A stretch of 64,000 bases of DNA, from positions 1 through 64,000 of the forward strand of contig NZ_BAABAQ010000007.1 in the NCBI RefSeq assembly GCF_039537505.1, given 5' to 3'. The translations under genes were made by a program, and so were the position numbers. This document shows, piece by piece, positions 24,532 through 33,161 of the stretch (within the stretch, counting starts at the first letter, position 1; the number at the start of each line of letters is the position of its first letter). Origin of the DNA: Streptosporangium oxazolinicum. GTDB lineage: Bacteria > Actinomycetota > Actinomycetes > Streptosporangiales > Streptosporangiaceae. Below the pieces are notes generated by a model. That model was given only the letters and a program-made list of their open reading frames with translations. It was not told the origin of the DNA and did not search any database.

Positions 24532-25092
24532 TCATCGGGGGCCAAGCAGGGTGCCGACCAGGGCGCGGCCGTATCCGGGCGCGAGGGAGTCGCTGATGAA
24601 CAGGACCCGGTACATCATCGGCGCGAGCACGTGGTCCAGCACCGCGTCCAGCGCGGGCACGTCCTCGCCGCGCCCGGCGGCGCGGGTGAGGATGGCCTCG
24701 ATCTGACCGCTGGTGTACGCGCAGCACTGCCCGGTGCTCCTGCCGTCGCCGTCGCCGGCGACCACGTCGCGGGCGACCGCGCGGCCGGTGGGGGAGGACA
24801 TCTCCTCCAGCCACTCCTCGGCCCACGCCGCGAGGTCGTCCCGCAGGTTCCCGAGGTCGGCCGGGGGACCGTCGGGCCGCATGTGCTGCAGGGCGACGTC
24901 GGCCAGCAGCTCCTGCAGGTCACCCCACCTGCGGTAGACGGTCGAGGGGGTCACGCCCGCGCGGGCGGCCACCAGGGGCACGGTCAGGTCGGCGCGGTCG
25001 CGCTCGGTCAGGAGGTGCCGGACCGCGTCGTGGACGGCCTGCTGCACCCGCGCGCTCCGGCCCCCGGTGCGAACCGCCTGCCTCGTACCCAT
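24532..25092 (-). CDS. TetR-family regulator
   Basis: A 186-residue TetR-type repressor. The helix-turn-helix is ADLTVPLVAARAGVTPSTVYRRWGDLQELL near residues 35-65. The C-terminal ligand domain is AWAEEWLEEMSSPTGRAV onward. It is divergent from the MFS transporter at 25184, and two matching palindromes lie between them, so it very probably represses itself and the exporter until a ligand binds. Confidence 0.9.
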   Translation of the reverse strand: MGTRQAVRTGGRSARVQQAVHDAVRHLLTERDRADLTVPLVAARAGVTPSTVYRRWGDLQELLADVALQHMRPDGPPADLGNLRDDLAAWAEEWLEEMSSPTGRAVARDVVAGDGDGRSTGQCCAYTSGQIEAILTRAAGRGEDVPALDAVLDHVLAPMMYRVLFISDSLAPGYGRALVGTLLGPR

Positions 25093-25106
25093 GGGCCGAT
25101 CTTAAC

Positions 25107-25119
25107 GCAAAATATTTGC
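25107..25119. promoter_or_regulatory. TetR operator 1
   Basis: The 13-bp palindrome GCAAA-ATA-TTTGC lies in the TetR/MFS intergenic region, 15 bases upstream of the TetR start. An identical half-site arrangement recurs 44 bases away. Confidence 0.7.
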
Positions 25120-25150
25120 TTCAGTGGTTCCGGGTGTGTACGTTGCTAAC

Positions 25151-25163
25151 GCAAAACCTTTGC
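25151..25163. promoter_or_regulatory. TetR operator 2
   Basis: The palindrome GCAAA-ACC-TTTGC has the same arms and spacer length as operator 1, 44 bases further on and 21 bases upstream of the MFS start codon. Both sites are preceded by AAC, so the extended motif AACGCAAANNNTTTGCTT is shared. Confidence 0.7.
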
Positions 25164-25183
25164 TTTAAAGCCCTGGAGTCCCC

Positions 25184-26443
25184 ATGCCCTCCACGTCCTC
25201 CGTATCCCCCGCGTCCTCTGTGTCCGCTGTCTCTCCCGCGTCCCCCGCCCGGCGGGCCCGCCTGGGGACCGGCGCGGCCTCGGTGCTCCTGGCGCTGACC
25301 CTGACGACGTTCATGGCCGCCGCCAGCGCGCCCACCCCGCTGTACGCGGTGTACCAGGGGTACTGGGGATTCTCCTCCAGCGTCCTGACCGCGATCTTCG
25401 CCGTCTACGCCGTCAGCCTGCTGATGGCCCTGCTCACCGTCGGTTCCCTGTCGGACCACGTCGGGCGCCGCCCGGTGATCCTCGGGGCGATCGCGCTCGA
25501 AACGGTCGCGATGGCGATCTTCGCCTCCGCCGACGGGGTGCCCGCCCTGGTGGTCGCGCGCGTCCTGCAGGGCTTCGCCACCGGGGCCGCGAGCGGGGCG
25601 CTGGGAGCGGGTCTGCTGGACGCCGACCGGACACGCGGCCCGCTGATCAACAGCGTGGCCCCCGCCCTGGGCCTGGCGGCGGGCGGCCTGGGATCGAGCC
25701 TGTTCGTGCAGTACCTGCCCGCGCCGACGCGGACGGTGTTCGTCGTCCTCATCGTCGCGTTCGTGCTGCAGGGCGTCGCGATCCTCCTCCTGCCCGAGTC
25801 CGCCGGTCGCCGGGCGGGCGCGCTGGCCTCGCTGCGCCCGCACGTCAGCGTGCCCGCCGGGGCACGCAGGGTCCTGCTGATGGTCACCCCGATCACCGTG
25901 GCCGGGTGGGCGCTCGGCGGGTTCTACCTGTCCCTGGGGCCGTCCCTGGCCCGCGGCGTCACCGGCTCGACGTCGATCCTGGTGGGCGGGCTGCTGGTCT
26001 TCGCGCTGACCTTCAGCGGAACCGTCGCGATCCTCGCCATGCGGGCGGTTCCCGCCCTGCGCACCATGCGCGTCGCCTCCGTGCTCCTGGCCCTCGGGGT
26101 GATCGTGACGCTGCTCGGCGTGAACACCGGCTCGGGAGTGCTGTTCTTCACGGGTACGGTTGTCGCCGGGCTGGGCTTCGGCACGGGTTTCCAGGGCGCC
26201 GCGCGCACCCTGCTCCCGGCCGCGGCCCCGCACGAGCGGGCCGGGCTGATGGCCGCCTTCTACATCGTCAGCTACCTCGCCATGAGCATCCCCGCCACCG
26301 CCGCCGGGATCGCCGCGGGCCATCTGTCCCTCACCGAGCTCACCACGTACTACGGGATCGTCCTCGTCGTCCTCGCCCTGGCGGCTCTGGCCGGGACGTT
26401 CCTCGTCCGCGACCGTCTCCCCGAGACGGCGCGCCCGGCGTGA
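25184..26443 (+). CDS. MFS transporter under TetR control
   Basis: A 419-residue, 12-helix major facilitator protein. The N-terminus is a Ser/Val/Pro-rich cytoplasmic tail, followed by ALTLTTFMAAASAPTPLYAVY. The loop 2-3 motif GSLSDHVGRRPVIL matches the MFS A-motif. Divergent TetR control points to drug or metabolite efflux. An aldo/keto reductase begins 49 bases downstream on the same strand and may be co-transcribed. Confidence 0.88.
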   Translation: MPSTSSVSPASSVSAVSPASPARRARLGTGAASVLLALTLTTFMAAASAPTPLYAVYQGYWGFSSSVLTAIFAVYAVSLLMALLTVGSLSDHVGRRPVILGAIALETVAMAIFASADGVPALVVARVLQGFATGAASGALGAGLLDADRTRGPLINSVAPALGLAAGGLGSSLFVQYLPAPTRTVFVVLIVAFVLQGVAILLLPESAGRRAGALASLRPHVSVPAGARRVLLMVTPITVAGWALGGFYLSLGPSLARGVTGSTSILVGGLLVFALTFSGTVAILAMRAVPALRTMRVASVLLALGVIVTLLGVNTGSGVLFFTGTVVAGLGFGTGFQGAARTLLPAAAPHERAGLMAAFYIVSYLAMSIPATAAGIAAGHLSLTELTTYYGIVLVVLALAALAGTFLVRDRLPETARPA

Positions 26444-26492
26444 CCGCTCCCCGGCGGGGGCCGGGCGGGGCCGCCGTGGAAGGCTGTCCACC

Positions 26493-27329
26493 ATGACTGT
26501 TCTGAACATCCCCACGGTGAAGCTGGTCAACGGCGCGGACATCCCGCAGATCGGCCTGGGCACCTGGCCCATGTCGGACGAGGAGGCGGAGGTCGCGGTG
26601 GCCGACGCCGTCGAGATGGGCTACCGGCTGGTGGACACCGCCTACGCGTACCGCAACGAGGTCGGGGTGGGGCGCGGGCTGCGGGCGAGCGGAGTGCCGA
26701 GGGAGGAGCTGTTCGTCACCACCAAGCTGAACGGCGAGTGGCACGGATACGACGCCGCGCAGGAGGCGTACCAGGCCAGCCTGGACCGGCTCGGCCTCGA
26801 CTACGCCGACCTCTACCTGATCCACTGGCCGCTGCCGCGCAAGGACCGCTACGTGGAGGCGTGGAAGGGCATGGTCAAGCTGCTGCGGGACGGCCGGGTG
26901 CGGGCGATCGGCGTGTCGAACTTCAAACCGGCCCACCTCGACCGGCTGCTGGCCGAGACCGGCGTGGTGCCCGACGTGAACCAGATCCAGCTCAACCCGT
27001 TCTTCACCCGTGACGAGCTCCGCGCCTACGACGCCAAGCACGAGATCGCCACCCAGTCCTGGGGCCCCCTCGGGCAGGGAGGCGACCTGCTGGAACAGCC
27101 GGTCGTCACGGCCGCCGCCGAGCGACACGGCAGGACCCCCGCCCAGATCGTGCTGCGCTGGCACATCGAGCTCGGCCTGATCACCGTGCCGAAGTCGTCC
27201 AGCCCCGAGCGGATGCGGGCCAACGCCGACGTCTTCGGCTTCACCCTCACCCCCGAGGAGGTCGCGGAGCTGTCCTCCCTCGACCGGGGCGAGGCCGCCG
27301 CGACCGACTCCGACTCGGTCGGCCACTGA
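26493..27329 (+). CDS. Aldo/keto reductase
   Basis: A 278-residue NADPH-dependent aldo/keto reductase. Catalytic tetrad residues are visible: D in YRLVDTAYAYRNE (with its Tyr), K in FVTTKLN and H in YLIHWPLP. The cofactor segment IGVSNF and the late ITVPKSSSPERMRAN are standard. Length fits the family. It follows the TetR-controlled transporter closely, so aldehyde or ketone detoxification with export is one possibility. Confidence 0.92.
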   Translation: MTVLNIPTVKLVNGADIPQIGLGTWPMSDEEAEVAVADAVEMGYRLVDTAYAYRNEVGVGRGLRASGVPREELFVTTKLNGEWHGYDAAQEAYQASLDRLGLDYADLYLIHWPLPRKDRYVEAWKGMVKLLRDGRVRAIGVSNFKPAHLDRLLAETGVVPDVNQIQLNPFFTRDELRAYDAKHEIATQSWGPLGQGGDLLEQPVVTAAAERHGRTPAQIVLRWHIELGLITVPKSSSPERMRANADVFGFTLTPEEVAELSSLDRGEAAATDSDSVGH

Positions 27330-27487
27330 CCTTTTTCACGACTCAGGAGACCCGGGTGCGAACGAGGACAGGAGGCGGCTGATCCAGGTGCCGCGCGAGA
27401 CCTCTGACGCGGGGGCGTCCGCGCGTACGGAGGGATGGGTGGGGTTCTCGCGGGCATACCTGACCGCGAGAATAATTCACAGTTAAC

Positions 27488-27499
27488 CTATAGAGATAG
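27488..27499. promoter_or_regulatory. Candidate Rrf2 operator at the rrf2 promoter
   Basis: CTAT-AGAG-ATAG is an inverted repeat inside an unusually AT-rich stretch (about 27470-27515), some 75 bases upstream of the Rrf2 start. CCTAT-type half-sites recur in front of the TSUP gene at 28089-28109, suggesting one regulator for both. Confidence 0.45.
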
Positions 27500-27572
27500 T
27501 AGATTTAATCGAGACCAGCCCACATGGGGCCACCGGCCAGAGGTAGAGGCGCACCGTCGGGGGGACTTTCGG

Positions 27573-28001
27573 ATGCACATCACGGCCCGGAGCGACTACG
27601 CCATAAGAGCGATGCTGGTCATCGCGCTGAGCGATCCCGCCCCGGTCAAGTCGGAGACGATGGCCCAGGCGCAGGAGATCCCGGCGAGTTTTCTGCGTGG
27701 CATCCTGACCGATCTGCGCCGCGCCGACCTCGTCTTCGCCCAGCGGGGGCACGAGGGCGGCTTCACGCTCACCCGGCCGCCCGTCGACATCTCGGTCGGA
27801 GACGTCCTGCGCGCCGTCGCGGGCGAGCTGACCTCGGTGCGGGGGCTGCCGACCGGCGACGTGGCGTACTTCGGGGAGGCGGTGCGGTTGCGTACCGTGT
27901 GGCTGAACATCGAAACCTCCATCAGCGCCATCGTCGACACCGTCAGCCTGGCCGCCCTCCTGTCGCCGGTGGCCGAGGCGGGCAGGCGACGCAGGGCCTG
28001 A
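27573..28001 (+). CDS. Rrf2-family transcriptional regulator
   Basis: A 142-residue Rrf2-type winged-helix protein: MHITARSDYAIRAMLVIALS, then QEIPASFLRGILTDLRRADLV and RGHEGGFTLTRPPVDISVGDVL. No cysteine is visible, so it is not an iron-sulfur sensor of the IscR/NsrR type; it resembles the CymR-like group that responds to sulfur metabolites. The ATG at 27573 gives the standard N-terminus. It is followed by a TauE/SafE-type exporter gene and probably controls it. Confidence 0.85.
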   Translation: MHITARSDYAIRAMLVIALSDPAPVKSETMAQAQEIPASFLRGILTDLRRADLVFAQRGHEGGFTLTRPPVDISVGDVLRAVAGELTSVRGLPTGDVAYFGEAVRLRTVWLNIETSISAIVDTVSLAALLSPVAEAGRRRRA

Positions 28002-28088
28002 CCCCGCATGTGGGATGAAGATTCCCATACCTTGAGACGCCTTGCTCGAAACGTGACTTGACGTCGCCTTGGCATTCAATCACCATAA

Positions 28089-28109
28089 TTCCTATCAACA
28101 GAGTAGGAA
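28089..28109. promoter_or_regulatory. Inverted repeat before the TSUP gene
   Basis: TTCCTA (28089-28094) and TAGGAA (28104-28109) form an inverted repeat in AT-rich DNA about 20 bases before the GTG start of the exporter gene. It is a good position for repression by the adjacent Rrf2 protein. Confidence 0.45.
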
Positions 28110-28128
28110 AAACAGGAAGGGGGGCGTT

Positions 28129-29073
28129 GTGCGTGCGCTCATCCTCTTAGGCCTGGTCGGCTTCGCGGCACAGCTCGTCGACGGCAGCCTCGGCATGGCC
28201 TACGGTGTCACCTCGACGACGCTGCTCCTGGCCATCGGCACCAACCCCGCTGCCGCCTCGGCCACCGTTCACCTCGCCGAGATCGGCACCACCCTCGCCT
28301 CCGGCGTCTCCCACTGGCGTTTCAACAACATCGACTGGAAAGTCGTCGCCAAGATCGGTATCCCCGGCGCCGTCGGCGCGTTCGCGGGAGCGACCTTCCT
28401 GTCCGGCCTCTCCACCGAGGTCGCGGCCCCGGTCATGTCGACCATCCTGCTCGTGCTGGGCCTCTACGTCCTGATCCGCTTCACGGCCTTCGGCCTCCCG
28501 CGCGGCAACCTGGGCAAGCCGCTGCGCAAGCGCTTCCTCACCCCCCTCGGTCTGGTCGGCGGATTCGTCGACGCCACCGGTGGCGGTGGCTGGGGCCCGG
28601 TCGGCACCCCGGCGATCCTCGCCAGCGGACGTCTGGCGCCGCGCAAGGTGATCGGTTCCATCGACGCCAGCGAGTTCCTGGTCGCCGTCGCCGCCAGCAT
28701 CGGCTTCTTCGTCGGCATCGGCTCCGAGAACATCAACTTCTCCTGGGTCGCCGTCCTGCTGATCGGAGGCGTCATCGCCGCCCCCATCGCCGCCTGGCTG
28801 GTCCGCCACATCCCGCCGCGCATCCTGGGCTCCGCCGTCGGCGGTGTCATCGTCCTGACCAACGTCCGGACCCTGCTGCGCAGCGACTGGATCGACGCCT
28901 CCAGCGGTGTCCAGACCTTCGCCTACATCACCATCGCCGTCATCTGGGCCGCGGCCATCGCCTACTCTGTCCGCGAGTACCGCCGTGACCGCGACAACGA
29001 GACGGTCGAGGCGATCGAGGAAGAGGAGAGGCGCCGCGCCGCGGAGCAGGAGACCGCCGGCACCGCCAGCTGA
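28129..29073 (+). CDS. TSUP-family (TauE/SafE) membrane transporter, probably sulfur anion export
   Basis: A 314-residue polytopic membrane protein: VGFAAQLVDGSLGMAYGVTS at the N-terminus and the repeat-mate GLVGGFVDATGGGGWGPVGT are classic TSUP motifs. The start is GTG at 28129, after GGAAGGGGGG; an ATG further upstream would overlap the operator. The C-terminal tail is charged (RRDRDNETVEAIEEEERRRA). Members export sulfite or sulfonates. Adjacent Rrf2 control fits a sulfur-stress role. Confidence 0.9.
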   Translation: MRALILLGLVGFAAQLVDGSLGMAYGVTSTTLLLAIGTNPAAASATVHLAEIGTTLASGVSHWRFNNIDWKVVAKIGIPGAVGAFAGATFLSGLSTEVAAPVMSTILLVLGLYVLIRFTAFGLPRGNLGKPLRKRFLTPLGLVGGFVDATGGGGWGPVGTPAILASGRLAPRKVIGSIDASEFLVAVAASIGFFVGIGSENINFSWVAVLLIGGVIAAPIAAWLVRHIPPRILGSAVGGVIVLTNVRTLLRSDWIDASSGVQTFAYITIAVIWAAAIAYSVREYRRDRDNETVEAIEEEERRRAAEQETAGTAS

Positions 29074-29102
29074 TCCCGGCGGCGTCCTCCGGCGCGCCGT
29101 AC

Positions 29103-29142
29103 GCGCGAAGGCCCCCTCGCCTCGGTGAGGGGGCCTTCGCGC
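29103..29142. terminator. Strong bidirectional terminator
   Basis: A perfect 16-bp stem: positions 29103-29118 pair with 29127-29142 around an 8-base loop (core GAAGGCCCCCTC / GAGGGGGCCTTC). It sits between the convergent TSUP and MtnA-like genes. Confidence 0.85.
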
Positions 29143-29172
29143 CGTGTGCGGCAGGGGCACCGCCTCCGTCCG

Positions 29173-30243
29173 TCACGCGCGGGCGATGCCGTTCGGTGAC
29201 CCGGAACGGCCCACGGGTCCGAAGTGCTCCGACACGCGCTCGGCGGGGTAGGCGCCGTGCTCGGTCACGATCCGCGTCACCAGGTGCGGCGGCGTGGCGT
29301 CGAAGGCGGGGTAGTGGCCGGTCACGCCCTCGCCCGCGGTGCGCCTCCCCAGGACGTGCAGGACCTCGTCGCCGTCGCGCCGCTCGATGACGACGTCGTC
29401 GATCCCCGGAGCCCGCGGATCGGGTGCCGGGATCACCACGTAGTACGGGACGTCGAAGGCGCGGGCGGCCAGCGCCACCCCGAGCGTGCCGACCTTGTTC
29501 ACCACGTGCCCGTCCATCGTCACCCGGTCCGCCGCGGTCAGTGCCACGTCGGCGAGCCCGTCGGACAGCACCGAGGCGACCATGCCGTCGGTGATGAGGG
29601 TGGGCCGGTAGCCCATCTCCACCAGCGTCGGCGCGGTCAGCCGTGCCCCCTGAAGGTAGGGCCGGGTCTCGGTGCAGACGAACTCCAGCCGCTTGCCCGC
29701 CTCCTGCGCGGCCTCGACGGTGGCTATCAGGTAGGTGTCCGCCCAGCAGTGGGTGAGGACGCGGTCGCCGTCGTCGAGCAGTGCCGCCGCGTGCCTGCCC
29801 ATGGCCGCGCTGCTCGCCAGGTAGGCCGCGTCGTGCTCGGCCGCCGCCCGGGTCACGGCCTCCACCAGTTCGTCCCCGTACGCCTCGGGCAGCGGCCCGT
29901 CCACCGTGGCGGCCAGGACGGCCTCGACGGCGTCGCGGATGTGGTTGTTCGTGGGCCGGGTCGCGATGAGCCGGTCGCCCGCCTTGCGCAGCCGCGCCGC
30001 CGCCAGGCCCGGCGGCTCGCCCCGCGCCTCACGGGCTGCCAGTGTCATCCCGGTGGTCGCCGCGAACGAGGGGCCGGTGCTCTGCGTGACCATCCGCTCG
30101 ATGGCCACCGCGACGTCCTCGCTGGTGGCACAGCGCACCCAGCGGTGCTCGAAGGGATAGACACGGCGGTCGAGTATCTCCACGGCGTCCTCGGTGATCC
30201 GGACGGAGTCCGCGAGGACAGGGCGCCTTCCGGGCGTGCTCAT
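29173..30243 (-). CDS. MtnA-like isomerase (eIF-2B/5-methylthioribose-1-phosphate isomerase family)
   Basis: A 356-residue protein of the eIF-2B-like superfamily. Recognisable MtnA elements are SFAATTGMTLAARE, ATRPTN, DRVLTHCWADTYLIATVE (catalytic-Cys position), CTETRPYLQGARLTA, LITDGMVASVLSDG and LTAADRVTMDGHVVNKVGT, which keeps the general-acid Asp. The cysteine loop differs from standard MtnA (HCNTG), so the substrate may differ, for example another 5-deoxypentose 1-phosphate. The ATG at 30243 follows GGAGG. No methionine-salvage partner lies beside it. Confidence 0.75.
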   Translation of the reverse strand: MSTPGRRPVLADSVRITEDAVEILDRRVYPFEHRWVRCATSEDVAVAIERMVTQSTGPSFAATTGMTLAAREARGEPPGLAAARLRKAGDRLIATRPTNNHIRDAVEAVLAATVDGPLPEAYGDELVEAVTRAAAEHDAAYLASSAAMGRHAAALLDDGDRVLTHCWADTYLIATVEAAQEAGKRLEFVCTETRPYLQGARLTAPTLVEMGYRPTLITDGMVASVLSDGLADVALTAADRVTMDGHVVNKVGTLGVALAARAFDVPYYVVIPAPDPRAPGIDDVVIERRDGDEVLHVLGRRTAGEGVTGHYPAFDATPPHLVTRIVTEHGAYPAERVSEHFGPVGRSGSPNGIARA

Positions 30244-30468
30244 GAGACCTCCAGCGGGGGATCGGGCGGTCTGCCGCCGCTCTGCTCGCACACCGGGCGC
30301 CGTTCGGCGTCACCGCCATCACCGCGACCCGGTTGCGCCTCGCGCTTATGCCCCTTTTGAGGGGCCTCGTACCCACGGATGGCGGGTCGTTCCCGGGCGG
30401 TTCGCCGTTCGAGTGAACGACGACCAGGAGTGGACTCCGCGTGGACCCAGAGTGGACGCCGAGTCGAC

Positions 30469-31062
30469 TCAGGCGAGCTTCTTGCCGATCTCGGTGATCT
30501 GGGCGCGCTGCTCGCTGACCATCTTCTCCGCCAGCTGGGTGGTGGGCCGGTGCCTGCCCAGCGCGATCGCGACCTTGGCCATCTGGACACCGCTGTTGAG
30601 GTGCTTGCCCAGCACGCTCAGCCACAGCTTGTCGAAGGAGGCGCCCGACCGTCCCTCCAGGGAGGAGAGCTGGGTGGCGGACAGCATGCCGGGCATGTTG
30701 TGCGCGGCGTGGTCGCCCTCCGCCGGTACCTCGACCTTCCACGACCGCAGCCAGCCGGACATCAGGTCGATGTCGGCGGACTCCTTCTTCTTGATCTTCG
30801 CGGCCAGGTCGCGCACGTACGGGTTCTCGCTCCGGCCCGCCACCAGGTCGGCGAGCTGGATCGTCTGGCGGTGGTGCGGAATCATCTCCTGGGAGAAACG
30901 GACGTCCGCGTCGGCCCGATCACCGGCCAGTCCCACCGCCTGGACGGGGGTTCCGGCGGTCACGGCCGCTGACGAGCACCCGGCGGTCAGTATGGCGGAG
31001 ACCAGCAAGGTGGCGGTCAGGGACCGTCGTTTGCGCGACCGCCGGGTGCTCATCGAAATCAC
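30469..31062 (-). CDS. DUF305 lipoprotein
   Basis: A secreted lipoprotein with an Arg/Lys-rich N-terminus, a hydrophobic segment and the lipobox LTAGC. The mature part has the DUF305 signature DVRFSQEMIPHHRQTIQLADLV with its His-His pair, and a second His-containing segment DHAAHNMPGML, suggesting metal (copper or similar) binding. GTG at 31062 has AGGAAAGG upstream; ATG at 31053 is the alternative. No operon partner is seen. Typical family length is about 190 residues, as here. Confidence 0.85.
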   Translation of the reverse strand: MISMSTRRSRKRRSLTATLLVSAILTAGCSSAAVTAGTPVQAVGLAGDRADADVRFSQEMIPHHRQTIQLADLVAGRSENPYVRDLAAKIKKKESADIDLMSGWLRSWKVEVPAEGDHAAHNMPGMLSATQLSSLEGRSGASFDKLWLSVLGKHLNSGVQMAKVAIALGRHRPTTQLAEKMVSEQRAQITEIGKKLA

Positions 31063-31184
31063 TGCCCCTTTCCTGCGGGTGGGAAGGACCATTCGTGCCG
31101 TTCCGTCCTGAGATACGCGGGCACCGTTCGCGGGGTTCAGGGTCCGTCGTAAATCGCGCGCCGGATTCCGGACGCCGGGGTGGG

Positions 31185-33161
31185 TCAGCCGGGGACGTCG
31201 CGGTGGTCGGAGATGCTGTCGAGCCAGGCGCGGTGCAGGTCGGCGTAGCGGCCCGCCCGCCCGGCGAGCTCACCGGGCGGGCCGTCCTCCACGATCCTGC
31301 CGCCGTCCATCACCAGCACCCGGTCGGCGATCTCGACGGTCGACAGGCGGTGCGCGATGATCAGAGCCGTCCGCTCCGCCAGGATCGTCCGCATCGCCCG
31401 CTGCACCAGCCGCTCGCTGGAGACGTCCAGGCTGGACGTCGCCTCGTCGAGGATCAGCACCGCCGGGTCGGCCAGGAACGCCCTGGCGAACGCCACCAGC
31501 TGCCGCTGCCCGGCCGACAACCGGCCGCCGTGCTTGCCGACCTGGGTGTCGTACCCCTCGGGAAGCGCGGAGACGAACGCGTCGGCACCGATCGAGCGGG
31601 CCGCCGCCACGACGTCGGCCATGCTCGCGCCCGGCCGTCCGAACCTGATGTTGTCCGCCACCGACCCGCTGAACAGGAAGTTCTCCTGGGTGACCAGGAC
31701 CACCGCGGCGTGCCGCGACTCCTCGCCGAGGTCGCGCAGGTCGACCCCGTCCAGCAGCACCCGCCCGGCCACCGGGTCGTAGAACCTGGAGACCAGCTTG
31801 GCCAGCGTGGTCTTGCCCGCCCCGGTGGTGCCGACCAGCGCCACGGTCTGCCCGGTGGGGACCACCAGGTCCAGCCGGGGCAGCACCGCGACGCCGTCCA
31901 GGTAGGAGAACTCCACGCCCTGGAACTCGATCCTCCCGCGTGGCCGCTCCAGCGTCACCGGGTCGCCGGGTTCGGCCACCACGGGACGCTCCTGCAGCAC
32001 ACCGGAGAGCTTCTCCAACGCGGCTCCGGCGGACTGGAACGTGTTATAAAATTGCGAGATCTCCTGCATCGGCTCGTAGAACTGGCGCAGGTAGAGCAGG
32101 AAGGCGGCCAGCACGCCCACCGTGACCTCGCCCTGGATCGCCAGCGTGCCCCCGTAGAGGAGGACGGCCGCGATCGTCACGTTCCCGATCAGCTTGACAC
32201 CCGGCGAGAAGATCGCGATCAGGTGCATGCTCCGCCGGTTGGCGTCGCGGTAGTCGGTGTTCAGCTGGGAGAAGATCTCCTGGTTGCGCGGCTCCCCGCG
32301 GAACGCCTGCACCGCGCGCATGCCGGCCATCGACTCCACGAAGTGCACGATCACCAGGGCCACGGTCTCCCGGGTCCTGCGGTAGACGATGCTCGACTGC
32401 CGCCGGAACCAGCCGGTGAACACCACCAGGACCGGCAGCGGCAGCAGCGCGACCACAGCGAGGTGGACGTCCAGGACGAGCAGCAGGACCGCCGTGCCGA
32501 ACAGTGTCAGTACGGCGGTGACGAGGTCGTCGAAACCCGACTGCAGCATCTCGGAGATGGCGTCGATGTCGGAGGTGAGCCGGGAGACGACCCGGCCGGA
32601 GGTGTAGTCCTCGTGGAACGACAGCGACAGCCTCTGGAAGTGGCCGAACACCCGCCGCCGCAGCTCCAGCAGGATGTTCTGGCCGATGCGCCCGGCCATC
32701 CTGAGGAAAATCCGCCGGGTCACCAGTTGGATCGCCGCCGCCGCCAGGATCGCCGCGACGACCGTCATCAGCGTTCGTGGTCCCGCGCCCGCCACCATCG
32801 GCGGGATGCCCGCGTCGATGCCCACCTTGACCAGGTAGGGGATGGAGAGCGAGGCGACGTTGCAGGTCACGATGATCGCGACGAGCAGGACGATCTCCCC
32901 GCGGTACGGGCGCAGCAGATCGCCGAGCAGCCGCCTGGACCTGTCGCGCAGCAGGAACGACACCTGCGCCGACAGCTCGTCCTGGTTCTCCGCCGCGACC
33001 CCCCGCCACTCCCGGGACCCGTTCACGGCCTCGGCGCCGGAGGGATCCGTGACGGCGGGGCCTGAAGGTCTGGAGGGTCCGGTGGGTCCGGAAGGTCCGG
33101 TGGCGGGTCCGGTGGTTTCGGTGTGTCCGGAAGGCCCGGTGGACGGTTCGGTCACGCTCAC
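31185..33161 (-). CDS. ABC exporter half-transporter, second subunit (consensus ATP site)
   Basis: A 658-residue type I exporter: about 75 N-terminal residues rich in Gly/Pro/Ser/Thr (GPSGPTGPSRPSGPAV), six membrane helices, then an ATPase domain with Walker A GTTGAGKTT, signature LSAGQRQ and Walker B LILDEATSSLD with the catalytic Glu. The GTG at 33161 overlaps the upstream subunit stop, so the two are coupled. Together they form a heterodimeric exporter of the TM287/288 or BmrCD type, probably for drugs or lipids. Confidence 0.9.
   Translation of the reverse strand: MSVTEPSTGPSGHTETTGPATGPSGPTGPSRPSGPAVTDPSGAEAVNGSREWRGVAAENQDELSAQVSFLLRDRSRRLLGDLLRPYRGEIVLLVAIIVTCNVASLSIPYLVKVGIDAGIPPMVAGAGPRTLMTVVAAILAAAAIQLVTRRIFLRMAGRIGQNILLELRRRVFGHFQRLSLSFHEDYTSGRVVSRLTSDIDAISEMLQSGFDDLVTAVLTLFGTAVLLLVLDVHLAVVALLPLPVLVVFTGWFRRQSSIVYRRTRETVALVIVHFVESMAGMRAVQAFRGEPRNQEIFSQLNTDYRDANRRSMHLIAIFSPGVKLIGNVTIAAVLLYGGTLAIQGEVTVGVLAAFLLYLRQFYEPMQEISQFYNTFQSAGAALEKLSGVLQERPVVAEPGDPVTLERPRGRIEFQGVEFSYLDGVAVLPRLDLVVPTGQTVALVGTTGAGKTTLAKLVSRFYDPVAGRVLLDGVDLRDLGEESRHAAVVLVTQENFLFSGSVADNIRFGRPGASMADVVAAARSIGADAFVSALPEGYDTQVGKHGGRLSAGQRQLVAFARAFLADPAVLILDEATSSLDVSSERLVQRAMRTILAERTALIIAHRLSTVEIADRVLVMDGGRIVEDGPPGELAGRAGRYADLHRAWLDSISDHRDVPG

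Noticed and set aside
33050..33150. Short repeat array resembling CRISPR-like spacing
   Set aside because: The GGTCCGG repeats are in-frame Gly/Pro/Ser codons of an ABC transporter tail, without unique spacers.
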